DNA from: Flavobacteriales bacterium UBA6057
GTDB taxonomy: Bacteria; Bacteroidota; Bacteroidia; Flavobacteriales_G; Salibacteraceae
Assembly (NCBI GenBank): GCA_002428995.1
Contig: DIYJ01000018.1
Coordinates: 62,001-126,000 of the forward strand
DNA length: 64,000 nt
Direction: 5' to 3'
Shown: positions 16,056-23,849 of the stretch, piece after piece
Layout of the letters: each line of letters begins with the position of its first letter
Numbering within the stretch: the first letter of the stretch is position 1
Notes under the pieces: generated by a model
Databases searched by the model: none
Told to the model about the DNA's origin: nothing
What the model saw: only the letters and a program-made list of their open reading frames with translations
Position numbers and translations under genes: made by a program

Positions 16056-17930
16056 TTGATCACACGTATTCTAAAGCCATTCAGCAAGCTGGCGCTTGTT
16101 GCCCTGCTCATATTCAGTAGCGGAATTGTCTGTTCGCAAAACGATGGTTTTGGGAATCTTGATTCATGGTCTGATTCGGCCTATCAAATCTTTTCAAAAA
16201 CTGGGAGGTGGGACCGCGCTGCCGTTGACTCAGTGATCCAGCTCTATCCTTCTGATACCATGCATCTTGGGAAGGAGAAGCTTTATCGAATGATCGCCAC
16301 CTACTATCATGCAAGAGGTAAATACAACCTTTCCTTTCCCTATCTGGCAGAAGTGGAGAGAAGCCTCTTGCTGAGAGGCGATACAGCGCGCTGGGCCATC
16401 GTTCTTGGAGGGTTAGGAGAGGAGTATCGGGCCTTTAATGAACTGGCAAAGGCTGATTCGACCTTGCGCAAGGCGCTACAGCTTGCGCTCAGTTCTGAGG
16501 ATACCCTGGCCATCGGGTATGTGAGTGGCCGTTTGGGCGGAACCATGTTTCAGATCAACGACCGTGATACCAATGCACTGGCACACTATCGAAAGAGCAT
16601 CCAGATGTATCGATTGTTGGGCGACAGTCAGGAGATCGCTTCGCATTTAGGTGAACTAGCGGTGATCTATTCACGGCAGGGTAATGGCCGAAAGGCGCTA
16701 GAAATATTGGACGAGGTACCCGGTAGCGGATACAGCAGAATCATCCATGGCATGCTCATTAATGCTCGAGGGTTAGCGTATCGAATGCTGGGAAGGCATG
16801 ATTCTGCGCTGATCTATGCCCAGGAAGCTTACGAGATATTGCTGGAAGAGGAGTCGCTGGGTGAAGCGCTGAAATCTGCGCGCCTGACCCAGCGCAGCCT
16901 GGATTCTTTGGGTAGAATGAACGAGGCGTATGAGTGGAGTCTGCTATGCTACAAGCTTCAGGGGAGATACTTGAGAGAGTCGAGCGGAGATGATCTCAGA
17001 ATCGTGAATCTCGAGCACGATCGGAAGATGCAGGGAGCACTCAACGAACAGCTCAAAATTGAAAAAGCGGCCCAGGAAAAGCAGTCAGCCCTTCTTAAGC
17101 GCTTCTTGCTGTTTGGCAGCGTGTTGATGGGTGTTCTTCTCATTACGGTTTTCCTGCTGCTGAGAAATCGGTCGAGCCTCCGCAGAACCCAGCGGAAACT
17201 GCTTCAGCTTAATGATGAAGTAAAGGCCAAGAATGATGAGCTTCAGAATTACCTTGAGGTGCGCGACCGGATGATCAGTGTGATCTCCCACGACCTGCGT
17301 GCTCCCATTGCTGCACTCATCGATACAGTCGGTGTGTTAAAGGATATGCAAATGACTCCGGAGGAGATCGACCAAGTGCTTCCCATCGTGGAATTGCAGA
17401 TGAAAAACAGCATTGATTTTGCGGATAACCTGATCGTTTGGGTGCGGTCACAATTGAGTGGCGAAGCCGGAGAGGCTGTTCCAGTGCACATGCATGAAAT
17501 CACCTTGGAGGTAGTAGAATTCATGCGGCCGTTGCGGGAAGCTTCTTCCGTGGAGATGGTGCTTCCACCTACAGGCTCAGTGATTGCTCAGGCTGACAAA
17601 GAGATGACCAAGTTCATCATTCGCAACCTGCTGCACAATGCGATCAAGTTTTCCACGCGCAACTCCGTTATCGAGATACAAATCGAAGTTGTGGAACAGC
17701 GCGTTCGGTGGATTATCACGGACCAGGGAGCGGGCATGAGCGCAGATCAGGTAGCTCGCCTGTTTAGCATGGTCAGCGGAAAGGGGAATGGAGATAGTAA
17801 GGGAGCAGGAATTGCTTTATACCTCAGCCACTACTTCGCGGAAGCGATGAATGGAAGTCTGACAGCCTATTCCGAAGTAGGAAAGGGCAGTCGATTTATC
17901 CTCGAACTGCCCTTGAATCCTAACACCTAA
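16056..17930 (+). CDS. TPR-containing sensor histidine kinase
   Basis: The protein has 624 residues: a signal peptide (about 1-28, ending SGIVCSQ), a periplasmic array of TPR-like helices (about 60-320), one transmembrane helix (RFLLFGSVLMGVLLITVFLLL, near 350), a coiled coil, and a kinase core. The H-box is ISHDLRAPIAAL with His412; N-box NLLHNAIKFS, G1 DQGAGMS and G2 GAGIALYLSHYF are intact. The start is TTG at 16056, since no ATG precedes the signal peptide. No response regulator is nearby, so the partner is encoded elsewhere or the kinase acts in a phosphorelay. The layout of external TPR repeats feeding a HisKA kinase is frequent in Bacteroidota. Stimulus unknown. Confidence 0.87.
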   Translation: MITRILKPFSKLALVALLIFSSGIVCSQNDGFGNLDSWSDSAYQIFSKTGRWDRAAVDSVIQLYPSDTMHLGKEKLYRMIATYYHARGKYNLSFPYLAEVERSLLLRGDTARWAIVLGGLGEEYRAFNELAKADSTLRKALQLALSSEDTLAIGYVSGRLGGTMFQINDRDTNALAHYRKSIQMYRLLGDSQEIASHLGELAVIYSRQGNGRKALEILDEVPGSGYSRIIHGMLINARGLAYRMLGRHDSALIYAQEAYEILLEEESLGEALKSARLTQRSLDSLGRMNEAYEWSLLCYKLQGRYLRESSGDDLRIVNLEHDRKMQGALNEQLKIEKAAQEKQSALLKRFLLFGSVLMGVLLITVFLLLRNRSSLRRTQRKLLQLNDEVKAKNDELQNYLEVRDRMISVISHDLRAPIAALIDTVGVLKDMQMTPEEIDQVLPIVELQMKNSIDFADNLIVWVRSQLSGEAGEAVPVHMHEITLEVVEFMRPLREASSVEMVLPPTGSVIAQADKEMTKFIIRNLLHNAIKFSTRNSVIEIQIEVVEQRVRWIITDQGAGMSADQVARLFSMVSGKGNGDSKGAGIALYLSHYFAEAMNGSLTAYSEVGKGSRFILELPLNPNT

Positions 17931-17937
17931 CCAATTC

Positions 17938-18129
17938 CTATCGGTACTCTTCCATTGTTTTTGTGCCTTCCAGGGACTTTGTAGCCTGTTTTTCGAACCA
18001 TTCTTCAAACCAGTGATGAATGGTTTTGAGAATGGAGCCTTCAATGAGAATCACCTGATCAGGAAGGTTGTTGCTGGTGCAGAAGCCCGCTATGAATGCC
18101 TTTCTCAACTCCTCTTTATTGCTCTCCAT
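17938..18129 (-). CDS. Small hypothetical protein
   Basis: From the ATG at 18129 this encodes 63 residues, with no signal peptide or membrane segment. The middle is a likely amphipathic helix rich in Trp/Phe/Glu (HHWFEEWFEKQ). The frame is open to an ATG at 18153, but that would overlap the upstream gene by 17 bp; the start at 18129 lies just after its stop. It is the last gene of the minus-strand surface-repeat locus, 7 bp from the stop of the convergent histidine kinase gene. Not recognised; it may be a real small protein or chance. Confidence 0.45.
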   Translation of the reverse strand: MESNKEELRKAFIAGFCTSNNLPDQVILIEGSILKTIHHWFEEWFEKQATKSLEGTKTMEEYR

Positions 18130-18136
18130 CACTGAC

Positions 18137-19390
18137 TCAGAATTTAATTCCAACCTGTCCGCCTACCCAGAACCTGTAGTTGTTGTAAGTGCCTTGATCG
18201 TCCAGTACTTCGTAGGGAGCAATCTCTGATTCGAATGCGTCCCCACGACCGTCCCAGCGTCCGCTGATCAACAAGTTGGCTGAGGGACCCGCCCACAGGC
18301 CAAAACGCCCGCCTTTAGGATAGTACTCATACTTTGGTTGAAAGCGGAGGAGCAGGTTGTTGGCATTGCTCCAGATTTCACGCTCGTTTACATGATAAGC
18401 CATCATCTCCACGGCAATCTTGGATTTCGTTCGGTTCAAGACCTTGCTTCCGAGTCCGTAACCAAAAGCCCAGCTGGTGTTATCCGGATTAGGACCTATT
18501 GACAAGCTCAGGATGTTGTAGAATCGGTCCATCCCGATGTGGAAATCCCCGGTGATCCATTGCAGCTCGTTGGCTCCAAAACTGAAGGAGCGATATCCGT
18601 TTTTGACATTACTCACGAAGCCAATCGGGAAGCCTGAGTTAAAGGTGTCCGCAACGTTGATAAAGCCAATTTGAAAGCCACTTACGGTGTCTGCCTTGTT
18701 CAGGAATCCAGCAATTTGTACACCCTCAAGATCTTCGGCTGCATTTGCAAAACCGGCAACCTGCCCGCCTTTTACATCACCACCGCTGTTGTTCATGAAG
18801 CCTGAGATTTGAGCACCCTCGCAGGCTTCCCCGCAAGAATTTCCAAAGCCCGAAATCTGAAAACCTTGTAGCGAATCTTGAACGTAGTTGCCAAAACCGC
18901 TGATCTGTCCGCCCGTAGCTGTACCCATTACTTGGTTTGAAAAACCACCGATCTGTATCAGCTTGCCCGATTGCTGGGCGTGGTTGGTAAATCCTCCAAT
19001 CTGGATTCCAGAACTGGAACCTCCCACCATATTCCCAAAACCAGCGATCTGGATGCCTTCGAGATCGCCCTTTACCATGTTCGCAAAACCTGCGATCTGA
19101 GTGCCGCGCGCATCAAGGGTCAGCACGTTGCTGAATCCACCGACTTCCAAACCTTCGAGGCCACCGTTGTAGCCTGCAACAAGATTGAACGACATGTAGT
19201 TGGTGGATTGATGGCTTTGAATGCCGTTGGTGCCGAGCGGAGTGATGAAGGTGATTTGATAGGGGAGTACGGCTCTCGCCTTTGCTTCGCTGGTAGAGTC
19301 GTTGCTCGCTGTTGAGTCAACCGGAGTAGAGTGACCTATGAAGCATGCGCACAGGAAGCTTAAGGTCAAGAGTGTAATTCTTGATTTCAT
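18137..19390 (-). CDS. Exported surface-repeat protein with 16-residue G-x-Q-I-x-G-F-x-N repeats
   Basis: This 417-residue protein has an N-terminal signal peptide (about 1-22). Residues 77-260 are an almost perfect tandem array with a period of 16, consensus G-x-Q-I-[AGS]-G-F-x-N plus seven variable residues; examples are GIQIAGFGN, GFQISGFGN and GVQIAGFLN. This pattern resembles the LA_2272-type surface repeat family and suggests a beta-solenoid. The C-terminal 150 residues (KNGYRSFSFGANELQW, AFGYGLGSKV, GLWAGPSANLLIS) look beta-rich and match the end of the 643-residue protein at 20244-22175, so the two are paralogues; this one lacks the STN and carboxypeptidase-like domains. It follows the GIN gene by 28 bp. 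Outer-membrane or surface location is inferred; function unknown. Confidence 0.8.
   Translation of the reverse strand: MKSRITLLTLSFLCACFIGHSTPVDSTASNDSTSEAKARAVLPYQITFITPLGTNGIQSHQSTNYMSFNLVAGYNGGLEGLEVGGFSNVLTLDARGTQIAGFANMVKGDLEGIQIAGFGNMVGGSSSGIQIGGFTNHAQQSGKLIQIGGFSNQVMGTATGGQISGFGNYVQDSLQGFQISGFGNSCGEACEGAQISGFMNNSGGDVKGGQVAGFANAAEDLEGVQIAGFLNKADTVSGFQIGFINVADTFNSGFPIGFVSNVKNGYRSFSFGANELQWITGDFHIGMDRFYNILSLSIGPNPDNTSWAFGYGLGSKVLNRTKSKIAVEMMAYHVNEREIWSNANNLLLRFQPKYEYYPKGGRFGLWAGPSANLLISGRWDGRGDAFESEIAPYEVLDDQGTYNNYRFWVGGQVGIKF
18611..19162 (-). repeat. Coding tandem repeat, 48-bp period
   Basis: About eleven 48-bp units (some 45 or 42) encode the 16-residue repeats of the protein at 18137-19390. 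At the DNA level units share phrases such as CCAAAACCAGCGATCTGGATGCC-like words, but they have diverged enough to show that protein-level selection, not recent expansion, keeps the pattern. Confidence 0.85.
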
Positions 19391-19418
19391 GGGATTCTGT
19401 TTTTAATGGAATGGAGGA

Positions 19419-20141
19419 TTAGTAGCGGCTTACATCACCGGAGCCACTGATGTTGATGTCCGTTCTTGGCTGGCCTTGATAGACAACGTCTCCGCTACCT
19501 GAGATGTCTGCTGAGAGAAAGTCACTCACGTCCACATCGCAGCTTCCAGAGCCCGAGATGCTGATGTAGGTTTCTTCCGTTTCCAGTCCAAAGGCTTTAA
19601 CGTCACCGCTGCCGCTGATTCTGTAATCTGCGATATCGCTCGTTCCCACTAATTCAAGGTCTCCAGATCCGCTGATGCTGGCGCTGATCTCTTCGGCTTC
19701 CAGTGTCATCTCTGCGCTTCCCGATCCGGTGATGTTGAGTGCGAGATCGTCAATCACGAAGACATTTTGTCCATGAATATCTGCGGAACCGCTGATGTTG
19801 ATTTCACTCAGGTCGTTGGTTACGATGTAGACATTCAGGGTTTTGATTCTGCGAACGCAGGGATCGGTCTCGATGATCAATCGACCACCGATGACGCGCG
19901 TGGCCACATTTTCCATGATGGATTCATGGGTTCGAACTCTTACTTCGGGAGCAATGATGTTAGAATCTACGGTGATGAATACATCTCCTGAGGTGCGCAT
20001 GTCAATGCGCTGGAAGTCATTCAATTGTCTGTCTTCGGTAATGATTTCTCCCTTGGCGCGAGGACAGTTTCGCCATTCGTTGCAGGAGGAAAGCACTGTG
20101 GTTGCCAGTGCTGCGATGATGAGGAGTTTAGAAGCTTTCAT
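19419..20141 (-). CDS. GIN domain (DUF2807) lipoprotein
   Basis: From the ATG at 20141 the protein has 240 residues. The N-terminus MKASKLLIIAALATTVLSSC has a clear lipobox (LSSC), so the mature protein is lipid-anchored in the envelope. The mature part is the head GIN domain: repeated short strands with the motif I-S-G-S-G-[DS] (eight or more times, e.g. NISGSADIHG, SISGSGDLEL, DISGSGDVVY), which build a right-handed beta-helix. An in-frame start at 20180 would place 13 extra residues before the signal peptide. These proteins are common in Bacteroidota; binding or adhesion is suspected but not established. It sits between the two surface-repeat paralogues. Confidence 0.87.
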   Translation of the reverse strand: MKASKLLIIAALATTVLSSCNEWRNCPRAKGEIITEDRQLNDFQRIDMRTSGDVFITVDSNIIAPEVRVRTHESIMENVATRVIGGRLIIETDPCVRRIKTLNVYIVTNDLSEINISGSADIHGQNVFVIDDLALNITGSGSAEMTLEAEEISASISGSGDLELVGTSDIADYRISGSGDVKAFGLETEETYISISGSGSCDVDVSDFLSADISGSGDVVYQGQPRTDINISGSGDVSRY

Positions 20142-20243
20142 ATTTAGTGGTTTTTGTTTCGTGTTACACTGAAATGACAACCACTGCCTGAAATACCCCT
20201 ACGCAGTCCTTACTTTTTTCTGAAAAAAGGATGAAACACCCTG

Positions 20244-22175
20244 CTATACACGGATCCCGAGCCTGAATCCAGGCCATAGATTGTAGCTCACGGTTCCTTT
20301 GTGAAGGTCAAAAATGAGAGGGAATCCATTTTGAATTTCGAGTATCGGCCCATTTTCAGGATCCAGGTTTTGAATTTGTCCGTTGCGGATCAGCAGGTGC
20401 AGCGAAGGACCGAGCAGAATGCGGACCGGGCCGGTTTTGATGGCGAAATTCACATCGGCCGCAAGGTCAAGGTTCATAGGGTGCTCCAGGTTTTCCAGGT
20501 GGAAGATCTGGCGTCCTGAAGCTTCAACGTTCAGGTCAATACGTTCAGATTTGGTGGGGATCGTGGTTCCAAGGCCGTATCCGTAGCTCATGAGTGTGAT
20601 GCCGTAGTAAGAACCAAAACCTGCTTTTACAATGTTGTGAAAACCAGCGGTTCCTGTGCGGAATGCCACATTCGCATAGTGCACTTCATCAGCATAAACA
20701 TCCAGATGATGGTAGCCTTTTTTGGAATAGCTGAATAAACCGATGGCCGTAGCGGCCGAATCTGCAAAGTTGATAACCCCGACCTGAGCACCGGTCACCG
20801 TTTTGGCGAAGTTCATGAATCCGGAAATCTGAAAACTGGCGTCCCTGGCGGCATTGAGGAAGCCACCGATCTGAATCCCAGAAACGTTTCCACCTGTATT
20901 CATAAACCCGGAGACCTGCGATCCTTTTACATCACCAGATGCGTTCAGGAATCCGGCTATTTGTCCTCCCGTCACACTTCCTGCCGTGTTGAATAAACCG
21001 GCTGTTTGGGCATAGATCACTTCTCCTCTCGTGATGTTGAAGACTCCAGCGGCCTGAAGACCTTCCATGTCTTCTGAGGCGAGGTTGAATACACCGCCAA
21101 ATTGAGCCCCGGATATTTTACCTTGAAGCACATTAAATACACCACTTGCCTGAACTCCTTTCATTGTGTCCAGCACAATGTTGTAGACACCTGCAGCCTG
21201 AAGGCCTTTTACGGTTCCTCTCACGTTGTTGAAGATGCCCGCAGCTTGCACACCCGATACTTCCCCACCAACTATGTTTCCGATGCCAGCGGTTTGAACA
21301 CCCTTCGCATCCTGCCGGATGATGTTGACACCTGAGCCTGCTTCCAGGCCTTGCAGTCCTGCGTTGTAACCAGCGATAAGGTTTACAGAGAAGCGGTTTT
21401 CGGAGTGTCCACTGGTCAGCCGGTTTGTTCCAATGCTTGGCAATAGCGAAAACTGCAATGGAATTTCTTCAATGAAGTCGAGGTTTATGGCCCGGCTTCG
21501 TTGGGTTTCTGGTACCAGGAAGCGTACCATGGGTAGCATCTCTACTTCTTCCCGATCTTCAGGAATGGTAACCGTTCGCGGATTCATGCGCTCCAGCGGC
21601 TGGTCTCGCGGTGACAGGGAGACATTCTGCCGGAATCCTTCTTCCGCAGGTTGAACAATCAAGATGGTATCGAAGTAGGATTGCTTGCTGTAGCTGATTC
21701 CTAACTGCTCTTTTGGACTGGCTAACTCGATCCGGTAGTATCCGTTTTCATCAGAAAGCGCAGAGTAATGATCTCCTACAGTGTACACGGTGGCACGCTG
21801 GATCACCTGCCCGGTGCGGGCATTTTTGATGATTCCTTCAATGATATACTTCTGCTTGCCTCCGGTTTTTTTGGACGACTGATCAGACTCAAGGAGCAGG
21901 TGACGCCCTCGTTTTGACACTTCCAGGCTGTTGCCAAGAATTGCTTTGAGTGCTTCCTCCAGATCGATGCCTGAGTAGCTTCCATTGATGAGTTCATCGA
22001 GGTTGAACTGAGAAGGGTTGTAGGAGAAGGAGCAGTCTACCTGTGCATCCAATTGCTCCAGGGCTTTTTCAACGCTGCATGGGGTGCACTTCAGCTCCAC
22101 AACTGCATCCAGGCAGGCGATAAGCTGGGTGTTGAAGGCGAGCAACAGGACAGTCAATAGCCACTTCCATCGCAT
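20244..22175 (-). CDS. STN-domain, carboxypeptidase-regulatory-like surface-repeat protein
   Basis: The protein has 643 residues: signal peptide (about 1-21); STN domain (about 25-97, with CSVEKALEQLDAQVDCSFSYNP and GIDLEEALKAILG); carboxypeptidase D regulatory-like beta-sandwich (about 109-190, YIIEGIIKNARTGQVIQRATV, DENGYYRIELAS); 16-residue surface repeats (about 273-475, e.g. GVQAAGIFN, GGQIAGFLN); and a beta-rich C-terminus (KKGYHHLDVYADEVHY, SYGYGLGTTI, RILLGPSLHLLIR). The last two parts match the paralogue at 18137-19390. STN domains normally begin FecA-type TonB-dependent receptors and contact FecR in the periplasm, but no TonB plug or receptor barrel is present here. The FecR gene ends 3 bp upstream, strongly implying that this protein is the signal input of the sigma/anti-sigma pair. 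The ligand is unknown. Confidence 0.82.
   Translation of the reverse strand: MRWKWLLTVLLLAFNTQLIACLDAVVELKCTPCSVEKALEQLDAQVDCSFSYNPSQFNLDELINGSYSGIDLEEALKAILGNSLEVSKRGRHLLLESDQSSKKTGGKQKYIIEGIIKNARTGQVIQRATVYTVGDHYSALSDENGYYRIELASPKEQLGISYSKQSYFDTILIVQPAEEGFRQNVSLSPRDQPLERMNPRTVTIPEDREEVEMLPMVRFLVPETQRSRAINLDFIEEIPLQFSLLPSIGTNRLTSGHSENRFSVNLIAGYNAGLQGLEAGSGVNIIRQDAKGVQTAGIGNIVGGEVSGVQAAGIFNNVRGTVKGLQAAGVYNIVLDTMKGVQASGVFNVLQGKISGAQFGGVFNLASEDMEGLQAAGVFNITRGEVIYAQTAGLFNTAGSVTGGQIAGFLNASGDVKGSQVSGFMNTGGNVSGIQIGGFLNAARDASFQISGFMNFAKTVTGAQVGVINFADSAATAIGLFSYSKKGYHHLDVYADEVHYANVAFRTGTAGFHNIVKAGFGSYYGITLMSYGYGLGTTIPTKSERIDLNVEASGRQIFHLENLEHPMNLDLAADVNFAIKTGPVRILLGPSLHLLIRNGQIQNLDPENGPILEIQNGFPLIFDLHKGTVSYNLWPGFRLGIRV
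20751..21359 (-). repeat. Coding tandem repeat, 48/45-bp period
   Basis: About twelve units encode G-[VLI]-Q-x-x-G-[VIF]-x-N repeats. The first half has 16-residue units with A/V/I (AAGIFN type); the second half has 15-residue units with F (AGFLN type). The switch from 16 to 15 residues may mark two ancestral blocks. Confidence 0.85.
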
Positions 22176-22178
22176 GCG

Positions 22179-23189
22179 TTAGCAGCCTTTGCCTTTGAGT
22201 TTGTAACCGTTCTCCATAGTGATGAGCTCCAGGTGAAGTGTGTTGGCAATCACTTCCAGTATGATATCGATGTCTTCGTTCTGGAAGTTAGCCGTGATTT
22301 CGCAGTTTCTGGTTTGCTCTACTTCGAGGATGATCTCTTTCTGGAACAGGCCGGACAGGATCTCGCTGGCTTTCACCAATCCTGTTCTTCGGAAAATGAC
22401 CGTTCGGTCTTTCCAGAAGAATATAGCAGGATCAATGCTGTCTTCTTTCATCAGTTTACCTGATTCTTTGTCCAGCTTGCAGCTTTCCAGAGCTTTCAGC
22501 ACTTCCTTGTCCGAGCTTTCTTTTGACGCCACTTCTACACTGCCTTCTTCCACGGATACGGTCAGTTGTTCCTCAGAATGATCTGTGTTCACTTCGAACC
22601 TCGTGCCCAGCACTTTTACACTTGCGTTCACGGCATCGATCACAAACGGGCGAGCGGGATCGGAGGCAACATCAAAAAAGCCTTTTCCGATAAGGGCAAC
22701 ATTCCTTTCGTTTTCTCCCAGTTCTGCAGGATAGGTAAGCTTGGAGCCGACTGCCAGGGTCACCATACTTCCATCGGGAAGTGAAACTTCCATGGATGAA
22801 TCAATGGCTTGTGCCGTAAGCATTTCCGGGCCTTGCTGAAGCAACCAGTAGCTCAGACCAACGCTCATGATCAGCGCAATGGATGCGGCCCACGCCAAGA
22901 AATTTCTTCGATTGCCTGATCCTGAATTTTGCGATTCGGGTGTGATGGAAACGAGAACGGAGTCATCGGTCTGCCCAGAAACATGTTTCCATGCGGTATC
23001 TACATCTACTTGAGGCGTAACCTCTTTTTCTGTGACGTCCCATATCTGCTGAAGGGCTTCAAACTCAAGGCGGTTTGCATCTGATTCTTCAATCCACGAC
23101 TGAAGCTGCAAGCGCTCTTGTTCAGAGGCTTCTGCACTTAGCACCTTGCCGATGAGATCGAAGTCGATATTGCTGTTTTCCGCACTCAT
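22179..23189 (-). CDS. FecR family anti-sigma factor (with C-terminal DUF4974)
   Basis: The 336-residue protein has an N-terminal cytoplasmic anti-sigma part (about 1-90, LQSWIEESDANRLEFEALQQIWD), one transmembrane helix (about 97-117, FLAWAASIALIMSVGLSYWLL), a periplasmic FecR domain (about 125-225, including SLPDGSMVTLAVGSKLTYP and ARPFVIDAVNASVKVLGTRFEV) and a C-terminal STN-like DUF4974 domain (about 260-336). It holds the ECF sigma factor inactive until the periplasmic side is signalled by an STN domain. Its start overlaps the sigma gene by 4 bp (ATGA), and the STN/repeat protein starts 3 bp after its stop, so the three are one translationally coupled unit. The C-terminus LKGKGC is typical. 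Confidence 0.92.
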   Translation of the reverse strand: MSAENSNIDFDLIGKVLSAEASEQERLQLQSWIEESDANRLEFEALQQIWDVTEKEVTPQVDVDTAWKHVSGQTDDSVLVSITPESQNSGSGNRRNFLAWAASIALIMSVGLSYWLLQQGPEMLTAQAIDSSMEVSLPDGSMVTLAVGSKLTYPAELGENERNVALIGKGFFDVASDPARPFVIDAVNASVKVLGTRFEVNTDHSEEQLTVSVEEGSVEVASKESSDKEVLKALESCKLDKESGKLMKEDSIDPAIFFWKDRTVIFRRTGLVKASEILSGLFQKEIILEVEQTRNCEITANFQNEDIDIILEVIANTLHLELITMENGYKLKGKGC

Positions 23190-23776
23190 TGCTTAGGGAT
23201 GACAATTGAAAAAAGATTTACCCCTACGAGGAACCAAAAAATAATAGATAAAACACGCATCGAAGATGAAACATGGGGTCGCAAACCTTCCCGCATGATG
23301 CGCAAAGCCTTGCCCATCTGGTTTTCTACGGTCTTCACGCTGATGTCCAATTCCTCGGCAATTTCCTTGTATTTCTTTCCATCATGCCGACTGAGGAGGA
23401 ACACTTTTCGGCACTGTTCGGGCAGCTGAGCGATCAGCTCATTCACGCGCTCACTCAACTCGGCTTGCTCCAGAGAGTCATGGGCTTCAGAGGTGTCAGC
23501 GCGATGGATTTCCTCAGAGGCGTGCGCCTCTCTCACCTTCAGGTGCTTGAAGTGATTCAGGCAATGATTGTGCACCGATCGGAGCAGGTAGCTTTTCACG
23601 TTGGAAGTAACCTCGGTTTCCTCGCGTTTCACCCAGAGGCTCACAAACATTTGTTGCACCAAATCTTCAGCCAACGCCTGGTCTTTGGTCATGCGAAGTG
23701 CATAGCCCACAAGCGAGGCATAATGCGTTCGAAACAATTCCTCAAAAGCGGATTTACTGGCTAGTTCTTTGGTCAA
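23186..23776 (-). CDS. RNA polymerase ECF sigma factor, FecI-like, with hydrophobic C-terminal tail
   Basis: The 196-residue protein has sigma-70 region 2 (FRTHYASLVGYALRMTKDQALAEDLVQQMFVSLW) and region 4 with a helix-turn-helix (SRHDGKKYKEIAEELDISVKTVENQMGKALRIM), typical of Bacteroidota FecI-like sigma factors. After the normal end there is an unusual hydrophobic stretch, MRVLSIIFWFLVGVNLFSIV, then IPKQ, about 20 residues long and long enough to sit in a membrane. The start is a TTG at 23776; a -7 element (TAAATTTG) is 17 bases upstream. It is the first gene of the surface-repeat operon and presumably activates it or other targets elsewhere; autoregulation cannot be judged. Confidence 0.9.
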   Translation of the reverse strand: MTKELASKSAFEELFRTHYASLVGYALRMTKDQALAEDLVQQMFVSLWVKREETEVTSNVKSYLLRSVHNHCLNHFKHLKVREAHASEEIHRADTSEAHDSLEQAELSERVNELIAQLPEQCRKVFLLSRHDGKKYKEIAEELDISVKTVENQMGKALRIMREGLRPHVSSSMRVLSIIFWFLVGVNLFSIVIPKQ

Positions 23777-23792
23777 AACGAGAAGTTGCGGG

Positions 23793-23800
23793 CAAATTTA
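23793..23800 (-). promoter_or_regulatory. Putative -7 element of the sigma/FecR operon
   Basis: TAAATTTG on the minus strand lies 17 bases before the TTG start of the sigma gene. No clear TTG is found at the expected -33 distance, so this could be a weak or activator-dependent promoter. Confidence 0.35.
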
Positions 23801-23849
23801 GGAGAGTTCTCTGTTTCGTCTCTGGACACCTTCACGGGTAGCAGAAGCG

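Noticed and set aside
20213..20230. Terminator between the STN/repeat gene and the GIN gene
   Set aside because: Only a short A/T stem (CTTTTTT-CAG-AAAAAAG); too weak to claim, so the genes may still be cotranscribed.
20244..22175. TonB-dependent receptor
   Set aside because: Has STN and carboxypeptidase-like domains but no plug or TonB-dependent barrel sequence can be recognised.
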